A stretch of 64,000 bases of DNA from Cylicocyclus nassatus (lineage: Eukaryota; Nematoda; Chromadorea; Rhabditida; Strongylidae), in contig CATQJL010000316.1 of the NCBI GenBank assembly GCA_958299035.1, positions 26,285,599 to 26,349,598 of the forward strand, given 5' to 3'. Under the pieces are notes generated by a model. It ran no database searches, was not told where the DNA came from, and saw only the letters and a list, made by a program, of their open reading frames with translations. Below are positions 11,060-22,949 of this stretch, in pieces. The stretch's first letter is position 1, and each line of letters starts with the position of its first letter. Both the position numbers and the translations under genes were made by a program.

Positions 11060-11470
11060 GTATTCTTCTTGTGCTGGAGTAGTAGTAGTAGTCTGAGTAG
11101 TGTTTAGTGATTTTTTAGTAGTTTTAGTATTTTTGTTGTTCTAGTAGTTGTTGTTATTTTGTGTAGTTTTAGATAAATGTAATGTAATCTAGTCGTGCGT
11201 GTGATGTTCGTGTCGTACGGGTTAGAGGGGTGTAGGCCTCGAGCGGACGCGCTAGGAGATGCGCATACTAGCGCCGAGGCGGTATTTCCTGGAGTTAGGA
11301 GTTGTGATGTCAGGCGGACGAGCACTGGGCGAAGTGCTGAGCACACCGAGCCGCAACACTATCTAAGGCCTCGGGCGGACACGCGGTTTCATCGTCGCGA
11401 TTTATCGCGACAAGACAATTGTAACAATATCATTGCCGGTCTTCTTGAATCTCGGTTGTGATAACTTTCC

Positions 11471-14400
11471 AAACGACTAATCGTGACTAGTATTACAACC
11501 GATATATAAGAAGATCGGGCATGCAATGAGATTGTAACACTTGTATTCGCGATGAATCGAGACGATGAAATCGCGCAAACACTGCTCGAGATTAATGCAC
11601 CCCAATCAAGAACTCTCTAAGTCACGATTGAAGATGTACAAGCCATGGTCTCAAAATAGTAAACAAATATCTTTGAACTGAAGCGCTTACCAGATTTGGG
11701 CAATCTTCATTATCGCATGTTGCATGAAGAAATAGTCGTCGCTACAGACGGAAAACTGCAAGTAACTACCTAACCTTGTAAAAGTGTGCGAAAATTAACT
11801 ACGGCAAGTGAAATAAATAGCAAAATCTAAATTTTTGCACTCACCTGCTGACAGTCCTTTTTATCCACGCAGAAACTTCACCCAGTTCATGAATTCGCAG
11901 ACTGGACTTGGGCTGTTCGAGAGTGAAGTACATTCCAAATCATTTTTCACTGGTTCGAGATTGTATATACCATACCTGAAATAGCAAGAATTTTACTGTC
12001 TCGAAAAGCCGAGAATGAGCTAGATTAATACGCACAAAAAGCTGTTTGGTAGTCAAGCCTATAGCACATTACAATCAAGCAAGTCAAAACGTCTGACACA
12101 AATGAAATTACGACGTGAAATTTAGAAGAAAAATATGGAGCTTTAGAGAATCATGACGTCGGCCCATACAACCTATTCAAATTGGATCCATTCACCCTTC
12201 ATTTCAAATACTAACAAAACTTCTTTGAGCCGCCCATAATCAACTATTGTAAACAAGTAGAATCGTAAGTACAATAACATTCATTGATATGGGTGGCACA
12301 AGAAAAAGGAGCAAATTTCACGCGAAAAGAGCCATAACACACGGGAAAGGACGTGGAATGAATGTGGGGCGTCATTTCGCGTTGACGCTAGCACGGTCAC
12401 TCGCTATGCGCTAGTCCGGGTTCCTGCCGCACACGGACACGGCACATCGTGTAATTACACGATCTTGCGCACACATTGATACATCGCGTGCGCCTCGGCA
12501 GATCGTGTGCTGGTTCAAGATGGTGTAATTACCAGATCTTGAAGCAGCACACTATCCTGAGATTGATACATAGTACCCTTGGACTTAAGCAGACGGTGCT
12601 TTTAAAACTTACATAGAACTTACCAATCTTTCCACTTCTGTGAGGTACAAGAAAGCCAATATGGACCTGATTTCATATTATGGTTTCTGAAGATCTATAA
12701 TTACAAATTCTTATGTTAGACTGAAGGATCAAGAGCAAAACTGAACTCATTAGGAGAATCCACTAGTCTCGACACATATGTCAGGCGTGCGGGTGTCCGC
12801 AAAAAAAGACGGCTCATCGTATAACCGCGAGGTCACTGGTGTTCATGCCATTAATTGTAAAAAACCTGACAGCATGTGATCTCTGTAGTTCAGGTTATGA
12901 GAAAAACATTCAATTCTAATAATGATGGTTAACAGTTTGTAGTTAAAGAGAAAATTTCCGACACTTCTACATCATCCACTATACAAATAAAGAACTTAGC
13001 AGAAGCATTCCAGCATGTGGATCTTTTTTTGGCAGCTGGCATATACTAAGCAGTTTTAAACGTTCTTGCAATTTTACAGAAAAATCATTAATTTTATTTT
13101 TTGAGTAAAAATTGGGGCACACCAACTAGGCCAGCGAGGTAGGCTTAACAATGACTTTCAGTATTCTCATGGAAATTTCAATTCACGTAAACTGTAAGCC
13201 TATGCTAAATCTCCTTGTCACCTAACAAGCCAGGTCTCAAGCAAATCCTATAGAACTCCAACTTACCCACGCACATGCTACCCACGCCAGACATTCACAC
13301 GTACTTTGCTGTATTCTATCAAAACTTTCAAGTGCTAGTCTTCAAAAATCTAGCCAAGAATTGAAAAACTCAGAAAGGCAAGTTTTCGTGTCCTAGCTTC
13401 TTTTGTTTCTCGATTCCTAGTCATGTCTAGTGGATACTATATGTGTGAACTTGGATTTAAATAAAACCTTTTGGACAAAATGTCGATTATTCGATTGAGT
13501 AGAAATTTAGATTTCGGCTCCGAACTTCATTTGAATCATTTGCGTGGATGTTCAAGAGCCATCTTGTAGAACCTTCCTCCTCTACAGTGAAGTCATCGAC
13601 ACATTATTCAGGGGAAAACTAGCAGATTTTGATTACACTAAAGTTATGGCACAACCTAGAATTTGCCTTGGCCAAACAGCAAGTTTGTGGAAGCTTTTGT
13701 TTTTAAAGAGTATGTGCTTACCACTATCAGCAAATTTATGTATAAAAGTAGGAGGACCAGACAATTGATCTATCGATGAACCTCACTGTAGAGCATTATT
13801 TTTGTAATCCCTCCCCACCGTCCTAGCCGCGCATCAGCGCTTGAAACTGTGTAACTCTTTCTTCCCCACTGTGGTCCGCCTCCCTAAAGTGGCTACGGGT
13901 TTTGAACGGCAATATACAGCTGAGTGTATGGAGCGCAAGAAAGGGGGCGCAGCGCAAAGAAAATTCGGTCCGTTATCTCCTTTGTAAGCAACATTGGAGG
14001 ACCGAACCAACGACGTTTAGTCTACTTTTAGGGCCTGCTAATAAAATAAGTTGCAATTTGGAGAGAATAGATTTTGGGTGGACGCTGCCTTTATCATGTT
14101 TTGCAAATGTTTTGAACTATTTTGCTTTTACTGAAGAAACAGCTGAGAGGGGGGCAGGCGTTATGGAGCAAAGCTACGCCGCATTTCCCCGCGGTATATC
14201 CTGAGGGGCATTTGCGTTGCGTCGCCTTTAATTGCACCTCAGAAGTAACGCTGCTCGTGGATTGAGCCATTTTTCCGTCCAAAGTGTGTATTGCAGTAAA
14301 GAAAACAAAAATTGATAAAATAGATAAATTTTAGGGATGAACACTGGGATGAATCAAAGGATAAATTGTTAAAAGGTGTTCACGAGAAGTGGAACAGGAA

Positions 14401-14658
14401 AAATAGTAAAGAAAAAGGACAGAATTCCATCAATGACTCTTCAAAAAAAGTAGTTTCCTCTTCTTTCAATTTCCTTTGATCTGCAGACAAGTTCTTCCTT
14501 ATATTTTTTCATTTTAATTCATCCTCAAAATCTGTTTACCTTTCACATTTTAAACTCTTTATCTATAGAGACTATGGAAAATTAACAATCCGCTGAGCAG
14601 CGCCAGCTCCTATGCGACTCCAATTAGGAGCGACGAAAAGCAAAGAGCCTTCAGGATA
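11471..14658. other. Non-coding stretch without a supported gene
   Basis: About 3.2 kb of mixed AT-rich DNA. Short open frames (74 aa at 13,544; 100 aa at 13,902) have no recognisable domain, no clear splice context and ordinary chance length. The only structure I see is the pair of palindromic units at 12,439-12,575, listed separately. Confidence 0.5.
12439..12575. repeat. Two related palindrome-bearing units
   Basis: Unit one holds a perfect 18-bp palindrome (ATCGTGTAA and its complement, 12,446-12,463) followed by CTTGCGCACAC and ATTGATACAT. Unit two, about 75 bp on, has GATGGTGTAATTACCAGATC followed by GCAGCACAC and again ATTGATACAT. They look like diverged copies of one small palindromic repeat. 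Confidence 0.5.
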
Positions 14659-14815
14659 TACAATACCGCTCATAATTCGTCAAAAAAGTCGCCGAACTGC
14701 GGCGCACTCCGCCACACTCCGCCACAGTGCGGCGGAGTGTGGCAGAGTGCGGCGGAGTGTGGCAGAGTGCGCCGCAGTTCGGCGACTTTTTTGACGAATT
14801 ATGAGCGGTATTGTA
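14659..14815. mobile_element. Foldback MITE with TACAATACC ends
   Basis: A 157-bp almost complete palindrome. Ends are TACAATACCGCTCATAATTC and its complement. The centre is built from CTCCGCCACA-type and complementary TGTGGCGGAG-type units. It can fold into one long hairpin. The same ends occur on foldbacks inside the large arms. It sits just left of the N run and outside the giant inverted repeat. Confidence 0.8.
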
Positions 14816-14879
14816 GGTTTTGGGTTGTTCTGTCTCATGGAGACTTCCTTTGTCAAAAATACGATCCATGTTGGGCTTT

Positions 14880-14902
14880 NNNNNNNNNNNNNNNNNNNNN
14901 NN
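14880..14902. other. Run of 23 N
   Basis: Undetermined bases, so a gap or masked segment. The left arm of the giant inverted repeat becomes alignable at 14,906, three bases after the N. Sequence on the left of the N does not match the flank of the right arm. Confidence 0.98.
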
Positions 14903-15872
14903 ATCGAATAGCATATTTGGAATCAGCTTTTGAGCTGATTCCAATTATCTGCGTCCCTTGCCAAAAGGCCAAGCTAAGTTAAGTAGCTTCCCTTGTAAGT
15001 TATTTCAGTCCTGCCCGATTTTTAGTTGCCTTGTTTCAATGAAGCTACTGTTTCAAAGTTTTGCACTTATTGCAGTAATAACGAACACTATCTAGAAGCA
15101 GTTTTCTTGTTTTTGCCAATGCTTAGTGATTCTCGATGAAATAGCTTTGATGGAACTTCAAGCGATGAATTTGATGCGCCAAAATGCTGTCATGCTCAAG
15201 AAAAACTTTCATGGAGCGAATTTCTGCACTGTTCGAAACGTCACTGCGTCACTGCAGTGTTCGAAGCGAAACTTACCTAATGTTTTATAAAGAGTAAGGA
15301 TACAATGGGCTAGCCTCGCACACTTTTCATTCAACATAGAGAATCTCTTTACTCGAATTTTTCAAGGTTGACAGTTATTTAACAAGCGAGGAAGAGTTAG
15401 TCTACTGCTTAGAGCTCTACGTAATATTGCCCTGCTGAATGTCAGAGTTCAGTTCACCCTGCGCGATTTCTGCGGCAAAATTCTGCTCACAATTCCAGCG
15501 TCAGGCCACCCTTCCCATAAAGGGAAGCCGGCTGAGAAACACCTCAACATAGTAGACATATCTATTTCATAAAAAATCTCAACTAAAAGCTAGGGCGTCT
15601 CCGCCCCCTGGAAGCGACGCGTATTTAAGCCCGATGAGTGCGATAGTATGCGATAGTTACCGTCTCAGCAAGTTGAACGGGTTAAAGTAACCAGTCATCG
15701 GAGGCAGCGATCCAAATCTCGCAGACTTTCCTAGCTATATTTGACATGGTACTTTTATCGGGCTCTGCAGGGAGTTGGAATTCTTCGCAAAACTGCAACG
15801 AGTGAATATTTATTTCTTTATTTATGTAATACGATCAGTGGTATTCCAAAAACTAAAAAAAGCTCGACTAGC

Positions 15873-15947
15873 GCATTACCTTTCCTTATTTGTGTGTTTC
15901 TGTTATGAAAACAACAGAAACACAATGTAAATAAGGAAAGGTAATGC
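15873..15947. repeat. Hairpin repeat, left-arm copy
   Basis: A 75-bp inverted repeat: GCATTACCTTTCCTTATTTG to a central AACAAC region and back, with stems of roughly 32 bp. The mirrored copy is at 45,222-45,296. It is probably a tiny foldback element. Confidence 0.8.
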
Positions 15948-16869
15948 TCTGGTTGAGTGTGTAATAGCAGCAGCAATCCTTGCTAGATCATCTGGTCGTT
16001 CTCCATTTCTAAAAAATGAGAGTCGTTCGTTCTCCAAGATCCTGTTCCCTACCCCTACGCAATTAGATGAGGTCATAATCCCCAGGGCTCAACTGACTGG
16101 CTTAACCTAACGAGGACAACTCCGTCAAGGACCCCGGGCGAGAGGAAAGGAGGGGCTTCAAAGAAAAGGGGCTCACCAACTTTTGATCTTTTCAAACGGC
16201 TACTCCACGCGAGGCACGCTGTGATCGCTCAAATTATTAGAGTACAAAACCAATCAAAACATTATTCAGTTTACCATATTCGGGTGAAAAACTACTGCTC
16301 TGAATTGATAGACATATCCTAGGTAACATCCTCGATTTTCAATGATGCAAAGCGTTAGTCTCAGGCAGTCTTTTGCCTGGAAATTTGGTGAACTAATAGA
16401 TGTAGTTTCTTTTTCTAGGTAGAGGCCTAACCATCTAGCCGTTCGGCACGCAAAGGAGTTAAAAGCTTTAAAAAGTTTTAACTTGCTGTAACTCAAGCAT
16501 AGCCCACCAGTTCGCATCTCGCAAGGTCTAAGGACTCAGTATCTACTAAATTTTAGTCTCGCTTTTAGTCTGATGTTACGGAAACAAGATGCCAGATCAT
16601 TACATATCATGGTAGAGAGTCACTCTGATAGATTTGTTCTGAAATCGGCTCAAGGTATAATACCGCTCACCGAATCTGCAAAATTCAGTGAACGTCGCGG
16701 AAATCCGAAAAGTCCACAAAGTCCGCGTCCGAAGTCCGAAATCCCGCGTCATTCCAGGAACTTCATGAAATCACGGAGGTTTCGCGGAGTAATGGGAATC
16801 ACGCAATCCCAACAGCATAACTTCCTTCGGAATTATAATCTGAAACAGAAAAAAGCATTGTGCTCAGCT

Positions 16870-17022
16870 CATCAAGCGATGTGAAAAGATTTGATCGCCG
16901 TGTTATGCAGCCGTTCACGGTGGAAGTTTGACGAAGTAAGCTTCGTACTTCCATACTTCGTCGAACTTCCACCGTGAGTGGTTGCATAACACGGCGAGCA
17001 AATCTTTTCACATGCTTGATGG
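16870..17022. repeat. Foldback repeat, left-arm copy
   Basis: An inverted repeat with ATCAAGC-ATGTGAAAAGATTT at the ends and TCACGGTGGAAGTT inside; the middle is TACGAAGCTTAC-like. A half copy of the same motif (CACTCACGGTGGGAGTTCG) lies at about 17,190. Mirror at 44,147-44,299. Confidence 0.75.
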
Positions 17023-17782
17023 ACTTTATTGTGTTGGACTTGGTAGATAGATAGATCTGAGCTCTAGCCATGAAGTTGTTGTGATATTCAATTGCGCAGC
17101 TGAAGCACATGCAACCACCACACTCAAAGCAGTTAGATCCCTTGGGGCGAACAACAAAGCATTTGCAATTTGAATGTCATATAATCACTCACGGTGGGAG
17201 TTCGACGAAGTATGCGATTTTTACATTTTGGTCGAAATTCATGAGGGCGTATTTTCGTAGGCCGGTAAGAGCCGAAGAACATCCACCATTCGATAGCACA
17301 GTTCCTACCAACTTTAATCTGTAAAGCGAGCAGGCAGGTTTTCGGATACGCAAGGATTGTAGGCGAAGTTACGAACTTTCATGACTTAGTCTAAGTCACC
17401 TCACTTATCTGTGCAAAAAGACTCTATACTTGACAGAAACCGCAATTTTCATAAACAGCGTTTTCAAAACTCTATGAGCGGAGTTTCCTTTCAAACCGAG
17501 ACCACCAACATTTCGACCAAAACCCACTGGCGAGCTTCAGAACGTGAAACGAAAATCAAATAACCCGAAGTTCTCTGGAAAGTTCCTCATAGGGGTTATC
17601 AGATCTGCTGATTACGAAGTTCGCATCTGCCTAGCAAGGTAGCTTCGTATTCTAGGGCTATGACGAGTGGAATTTGAGACGACATTCCACAGTTCACCAG
17701 CACCTCTATCTCCTTTGGAAAGGGGCATACGGCTGCTCTTTGACGGTATATAATCTACAGAGGAAGTACTATAGAATAATTC

Positions 17783-18400
17783 TTACTGTTGTCTATTAGG
17801 AGCAATGCGCGTTGCTTTATACCTTTGCGAAGAGACGTCTGCAGGAAAAATCAAGAATACTGAAATGGGAATATTAAGGACATTCTGTATACCGAAAGAT
17901 TCGCCTTGATAAGTTGAGCACTTTTTCTGATTGATTCTGAAGGAAGTTACGGCGAGTAAAATTTGGAAACGCGTGATTTTTCTGAAATTCACCAACGCTT
18001 TTATCTTTTTTTGAAAAGAAGTCTGCGGCTACTACTTAGCGCACGATAACCTACAAGCACAGCACTATCTAATAGGTACTTACTGGAGTGTTTTATGTTG
18101 GATAAACGCTGCGTTACATCTTTGCGAAAGAAGCTTCGCAGAGAATTTAGGAAGCTGAAAACGGAATGTAGAGGTCGTGCTGTGCACCAAGATTTGCCTT
18201 GACAAGCTGAACACAATGCTGTTTCCAGGCTCAGATTATATTCATTCCGAAGGAAGTTATGGTGCTGCGTAGTTGCGTGATTCTTATTATTCCGCGGAAT
18301 TCCCCTGATTCCGTAAAATTTTTGGAATGACGCGGGATTCCGGGAAAGTCGGACTTTCGTGGAATTCTCGATTTTTGCGAGGTTCACCGAATTTTGCAGA
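17783..18400 (-). repeat. Tandem units of an old repeat family, left-arm copy
   Basis: Two consecutive units of roughly 330 bp. Each (read on the minus strand) carries a CATAACTTCCTTC(A/G)GAAT word, a TCAGCTTGTCAAGG-like or CAACTTATCAAGG word, TTCGCAAAG(A/G)T and a TA(A/G)AGCA(A/G)CGC-like word. Short open frames across it (128 and 70 aa) follow the repeat and do not look like proteins. A diverged copy lies outside the palindrome at 61,900-62,830. Confidence 0.6.
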
Positions 18401-20457
18401 TTCGGTGAGCGGTATTATACCTTAAGCTGATTTCAGAACAAATCCGTCAAAGTGACTCTCTATTGTGCTCCTATAGAACCCCAAAGATGTGCCTTCAGCA
18501 GCAAATCGATGGCGATATTGATACCAGCACACTGGACAATCCAACCAAAAAATCTGCAAAATTAAGCGCAAACATACTCTAACAATAAACTTATTTACCC
18601 CGACAGATTGTGGCACATTTATACACCGGACTGTGGCGGTTCCAGGATTTCGGACCGGGGGCGACAAAAATTTTTTCCCAATGAAGGTGCGTGACGCCAG
18701 CCACGCTCTCGAAAGAAATTTTTTACAGGGCTAACTCAAATTTTCTGAAAAATTTCAAAAATCATTTCCCCCTCGGGTCCGCCACTGATACCGGATGATG
18801 CGTCTCGCTGAGCTGAGTCGAACGATGTACTTGGGATTAAAGATACCTCTATTCTGAAGCGAGATATGGTGTGCGACGCGAATTCCGGTACACCCCAGTG
18901 AAGTGCGGCGCACCCTGCTGCTCGCTAGAGTGCGGCTACTTTTTTGACGAATTATGAGCGGTGTAGTAGGTCAGCAATAAGATGAACATGTTAAGCATGC
19001 AAAACATGTCGGTAGAATTTTCAGCTTCTAGCATTGATGTTGATATGTTGCTGCATGTTGAAAGCATGTTCGCTATGCGTCCCGCAGGTTGGGGGCGGTT
19101 TCCTGCTACTGCCGCCTTTCCAAATGACTCTCTAATCAATGAATTCTATGATCATGACTCCCTATACTAATGAGTTGATCAAAATTCTCCTTGCATTACC
19201 TAAATTTCATGCATTGTGCAATACTAGGATGCTGCATAAGTTCTGTCCGATTTGAATTTTTTGGGTTCAAAATGTCATAACTCTCTTCAAAGTCAACTTT
19301 TTCCCAAGATCTTAGTTCCTGTGTGTCTAGCAATTCCTTGGCTATCAGAAGCATATCGAAATCTGCGAAAATCCTTGTTAAGGAAAAAGCAAGAACTCAA
19401 AAACTTTACAGCGTTTTTCTTCAAACCTGTCTTTTTTGACATGGCGGCATGTGGGTACGTGTAGGGAAGTTTGATTGAATAAGAAACTCTGCTGGAAAAG
19501 ACAAAAAGCGATGAGAACTGGAAAATGGTTTCAACTGGTGCTCAATTCCCATTACCCTGCGCAGTGTCAGATCTTTCCCGCTACTGCCGCCTTTCCAAAT
19601 GATTTTCTGTTCAATGAATTCTATGACTATAATTCTCAATAATAAGTTGATCAAAATTCTCCTTGCATTACCTAAATTTCATGCATTGTGCAATAGAAGC
19701 GGTAGAAGAAAACTACTCAATTTTGGAATTTCCTAAGTTTAGTCGTAAAAAATTTGAAACTTCCACTAAAAACAGGAGCATTCGAAGTTATAGGTTTTGT
19801 TGCCTGCTCTTTTTCAACTGAGCAAAGTTCGTGTTGTTTGATAGTCTTTGTGAAAAGTTATGATTTTTGAGCAAGCTGCACAAAACAGAAAATTTGATCT
19901 TTCCGGAATTATTTTTGCCATAAATTTCAGCATGTTCAACTACATAAGTTACTAACTTTATCACTTAATTACATGCTTACTAACACGGGTGCGATAATGT
20001 GAGAATTTTCTCACCCTCCCTTCACCCCTGAGCCGGGACCAAAGTGACCCCTTTCACCAAAAGCCGAGAAGAGCAATCAACAATGAGGTAAGGTTAAGCA
20101 AAGGAGATATTTGTACGTGGTTTATGTAATGGAAAGGAGAAGTCTGTTAAAAAAAGGGCTTGGTGACGGGTGTGAGTAATGAATTCTGGAGATTTTCGTT
20201 TTAACATAAAAAAATTCATAACTCCTGCTGATGAACGTATTGTACGCCGTGATGGTCACCATTGGAACCGTCTCATCCTCCGCTTTCAGAAAATGTATAC
20301 TTTGCCTGGGGTCCGTTGAAAAAAATGCCTGGGTGAAGGGTGGGTGAGACCTTTATAATGAGAGTGCTCAAGTAGACGTCTTTTTACAATGGTAAAAAAG
20401 TCTGTACTTGAGCACTCCCATTATAAAAGTCTCACCCACCCTTCACCCGGCACTGCG

Positions 20458-20668
20458 TACAATACCGCTCACCAGAATGTGCAAAATTTCCGTAAATGTC
20501 GCGAAATTCCGAAAATGTCGCGAAATTCCGAAAATTCCGCGAAATTTCCGGAATTTCGCGAAACTTCGCGACATTCCCGGAATTTCGCGAAATTCCGGAA
20601 AGTTCGCGGAAATTTCGGAATTTCGCGACATTCACGGAAATTTTGCACGTTATGAGAGTGGTATTGTA
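20458..20668. mobile_element. CGAAATTCCG foldback MITE, left arm, copy 1
   Basis: A 211-bp palindrome-like element ending TACAATACCGCTCA and TGAGAGTGGTATTGTA. The whole interior alternates CGCGAAATTCCG, GAAAATTCCG and their complements, so every part can pair with several others. Apparent proteins with repeated FREFREI or RNFRNFA motifs on both strands are translation of this repeat only. Confidence 0.85.
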
Positions 20669-21939
20669 ATTGACAGCCGAGGTGCGAGATTTGCTAATTA
20701 CGGTGCGAGAGTGACCGCATATCACCGCGACTAGCGCTGATGGGCAAATGCTATGAAGTCATTTATATGCAACTTTGTGAGCTCTTTCTTTCTATGATAA
20801 AAGCGGGATTTGAACTCTTTTATAAGCGAGGGTTTATAAGAAAGCCAATGTACATTTTTATGCATATCTTTGTGGAAAATGGGAACGAAGTGTCCGGATA
20901 CCCGTATTTGTGTTTATATTCGAAGGGGCTATACCAAAAAATTTACAGAAGAAATGGATGTTAAATACACAAGAGGCTGATCTAAGAACGGTTCTGGACT
21001 TAGAAATTTTTCGGAAAACTTTATGATAGATCAAAATGAAATGATAATTCCAGGAGAATAATCAAGGCGCTGGCATAGCAATATTTCGATACAACTTTTG
21101 ATGCGCTATCAGTTGATGAAGAAAGTTGGACAGCAGCATGAAAGTGAAGGGGCGCTGCCCTATAGTATCTGGAGATAAATTTTCTTAATTTGATCTTTGA
21201 TCTCTATGTATAAATCGGTCAGAAGTGGTTCATTGGTGGTTATTGGCGGGTTAGTGGCCCAGGCATGGATGGGTTGGAATGGGAAGGTGGGGGAAAAGTG
21301 GGTGGAGACTTGGGTGTGGGCGGGGCCAAAGGTGGGCGGAGCTGGCAAATTTCGAAAAAATCGACATTTCTCTAAAATCTATCCACCGTAGTCCTACAGA
21401 AAGAAGCTATCTCGCTAATCAGATGTGTTTTTTGTAATCAATGGGTCGGATAACATCTGTGGTTTGATTTTCTAAGGAACTAGTAGCACTTGATTTTTTC
21501 TCGCTCCTCACTCTTGGCCTCGGCGCAAGATTTGGTTCAAAATATTAGGTTCTCGGATTGACCGGAAACTTCGCTCATAGTGGTTTTTGGTCCCGATCTT
21601 TACGAAAATCCTATTTATTTTGCACTAGAGAGTCTTACAGTAAAGCTAAAGTGAGATAGAAGTAGCTAAAGCAATCAAGATCGCAACTTCGCCTGCACTT
21701 TTCGCCTACCTGTTGCGGAAATTGTCCGCAAATTTTTGTGAGTTCAAAACTTTGTGAACACCTCTATCGGACCATGCTTAGCACAGATCTTTATTTGAAT
21801 TGCTCGTCAGATTATGATGTTACAAAATCGCCTTCTCATGAATTGTCTTTCAAATTCGAAAGTCGTGTTGGCAGATATTCTATCCTACAATGTGTCACTA
21901 GCAGCAAAACTATGTAAGAAATGTTGTTAGCACGTCGAA

Positions 21940-22149
21940 TACAATACAGCTCACAGAATGTGCAAAATTTCCGTAAATGTCGCGAAATTCCGAAAATGTC
22001 GCGAAATTCCGAAAATTCCGCGAAATTTCCGGAATTTCGCGAAACTTCGCGACATTCCCGGAATTTCGCGAAATTCCGGAAAGTTCGAGGAAATTTCGGA
22101 ATTTCGCGACATTCACAAAAATTTTGCACGTTATGAGAGTGGTATTGTA
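21940..22149. mobile_element. CGAAATTCCG foldback MITE, left arm, copy 2
   Basis: A 210-bp sister of the element at 20,458, almost identical inside, with the left end changed to TACAATACAGCTCACAG. The two copies are 1.5 kb apart in the same orientation. Confidence 0.85.
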
Positions 22150-22949
22150 CAAGCTGTTCATCTGCAGAAGTTATGAATTTTTTTATGTTAAAAACTTGAA
22201 AATCTCCAGCAATCACTAGGACACCCTTCACCCAGGCACTTTTTTTCAACGGATCCCAGGCATAGTATATATTTTCTGAAAGCGTAGAATGAGACGGTTC
22301 CAGCGGTGACCATCACGGCGTAGACGTAGAAGATGTTCATCAGCAGAAGTTATGAATTTTTTATGTTAAAAAATCAAAAATCCCCAAAAATCACTAGGCA
22401 AACCGTTCACTGCACTTTCTTGAATGGATATCGGAACGTTCTATATATTTTCTGAAAGCGGAGAACAAGATGGTTATAGAAACCTTTTCACAGCTGACGT
22501 TGCTGCTCATCTACAGAAGTTACGAATTTCTTCTTTTGAAAATTCGTAGATGCCTAAAAAATGTCTACCTCTTTCCCGAAACAGATGTTCTCGCATACAA
22601 TTTCCTATGGTGTTTTTAAAAACATATAGGGTTGTTCCAATCCTATCAGTGTTCACATTTTATAAAAAAGACAACCAGTGATGACAGAGAATTCAAAATA
22701 ATAAACTTTGATTTGGAATATAAGAAAACACCATCGCCTTCCCCCCCCCGGCCGGCATTTTATGATTTCTCGACCAACTGAAACACCCTTCACCCTAATG
22801 GACTGCGACCACTGTGACCCCCTTCACCCTGGAGAAATCATTCTCACCTTATCGCACCTGTGCTTACTGACTTTATTACTAATGCGACACACAGCAGTAT
22901 AAAAGCATTAGCTATAGAATTAAAAACAACATTTGCTTTTATCGAAGTA

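Larger units (their letters stand above)
9968..11470. other. LTR-like non-coding DNA after the second gag
   Basis: No supported gene. It contains a run of ten or more G near 10,577, a TATA box at 10,719-10,725, a perfect 12-bp hairpin at 11,032-11,059 and TAGTAG-type repeats near 11,078-11,130. Together these resemble an LTR with U3 promoter and R/U5, but no second copy was found to define its ends. Confidence 0.35.
16615..18461. mobile_element. Long-arm foldback element, left-arm copy
   Basis: A 1.85-kb element whose ends (16,615-16,880 and 18,193-18,461) are inverted copies of each other. Shared words are GAGAGTCAC, TTTGTTCTGAAATC, AAGGTATAATACCGCTCACC and CATAACTTCCTTCGGAAT. The interior holds another foldback (16,870-17,022) and a region of repeat units (17,783-18,190). 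No transposase is recognisable. The ATACCGCTCA word is shared with the small foldbacks. Confidence 0.65.
19970..22880. repeat. Nested inverted-repeat complex, left-arm copy
   Basis: The outer ends share GGTGCGATAA-GTGAGAA words in inverted orientation (19,988 and about 22,855). Inside, 20,190-20,345 and 22,190-22,450 are inverted copies containing TTCATAACT(C/T)CTGC(T/A)GATG, CCGTGATGGTCACC and CTTTCAGAAAAT. CCCTTCACCC occurs repeatedly. Two GC-rich foldbacks (20,458; 21,940) lie within. It may be a non-autonomous element of about 2.9 kb or a pile of elements; no protein is recognisable. Confidence 0.45.

Noticed and set aside
13902..14204. 100-aa frame with a possible zinc or membrane segment
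   Set aside because: No conserved motif and no splice chain; the sequence around it has no other coding signal.
16615..18461. CRISPR-like array of repeats
   Set aside because: Repeats are inverted and directly adjoining with no regular spacers; the context is eukaryotic.
20389..22249. Open frames of 60-140 aa with repeated FREFREI, RNFRNFA and KFREC motifs on both strands (also 38,523-40,383)
   Set aside because: They are translations of the CGAAATTCCG foldback. The same repeat is open in several frames on both strands, as expected from its sequence, and there is no start, splice or domain evidence.
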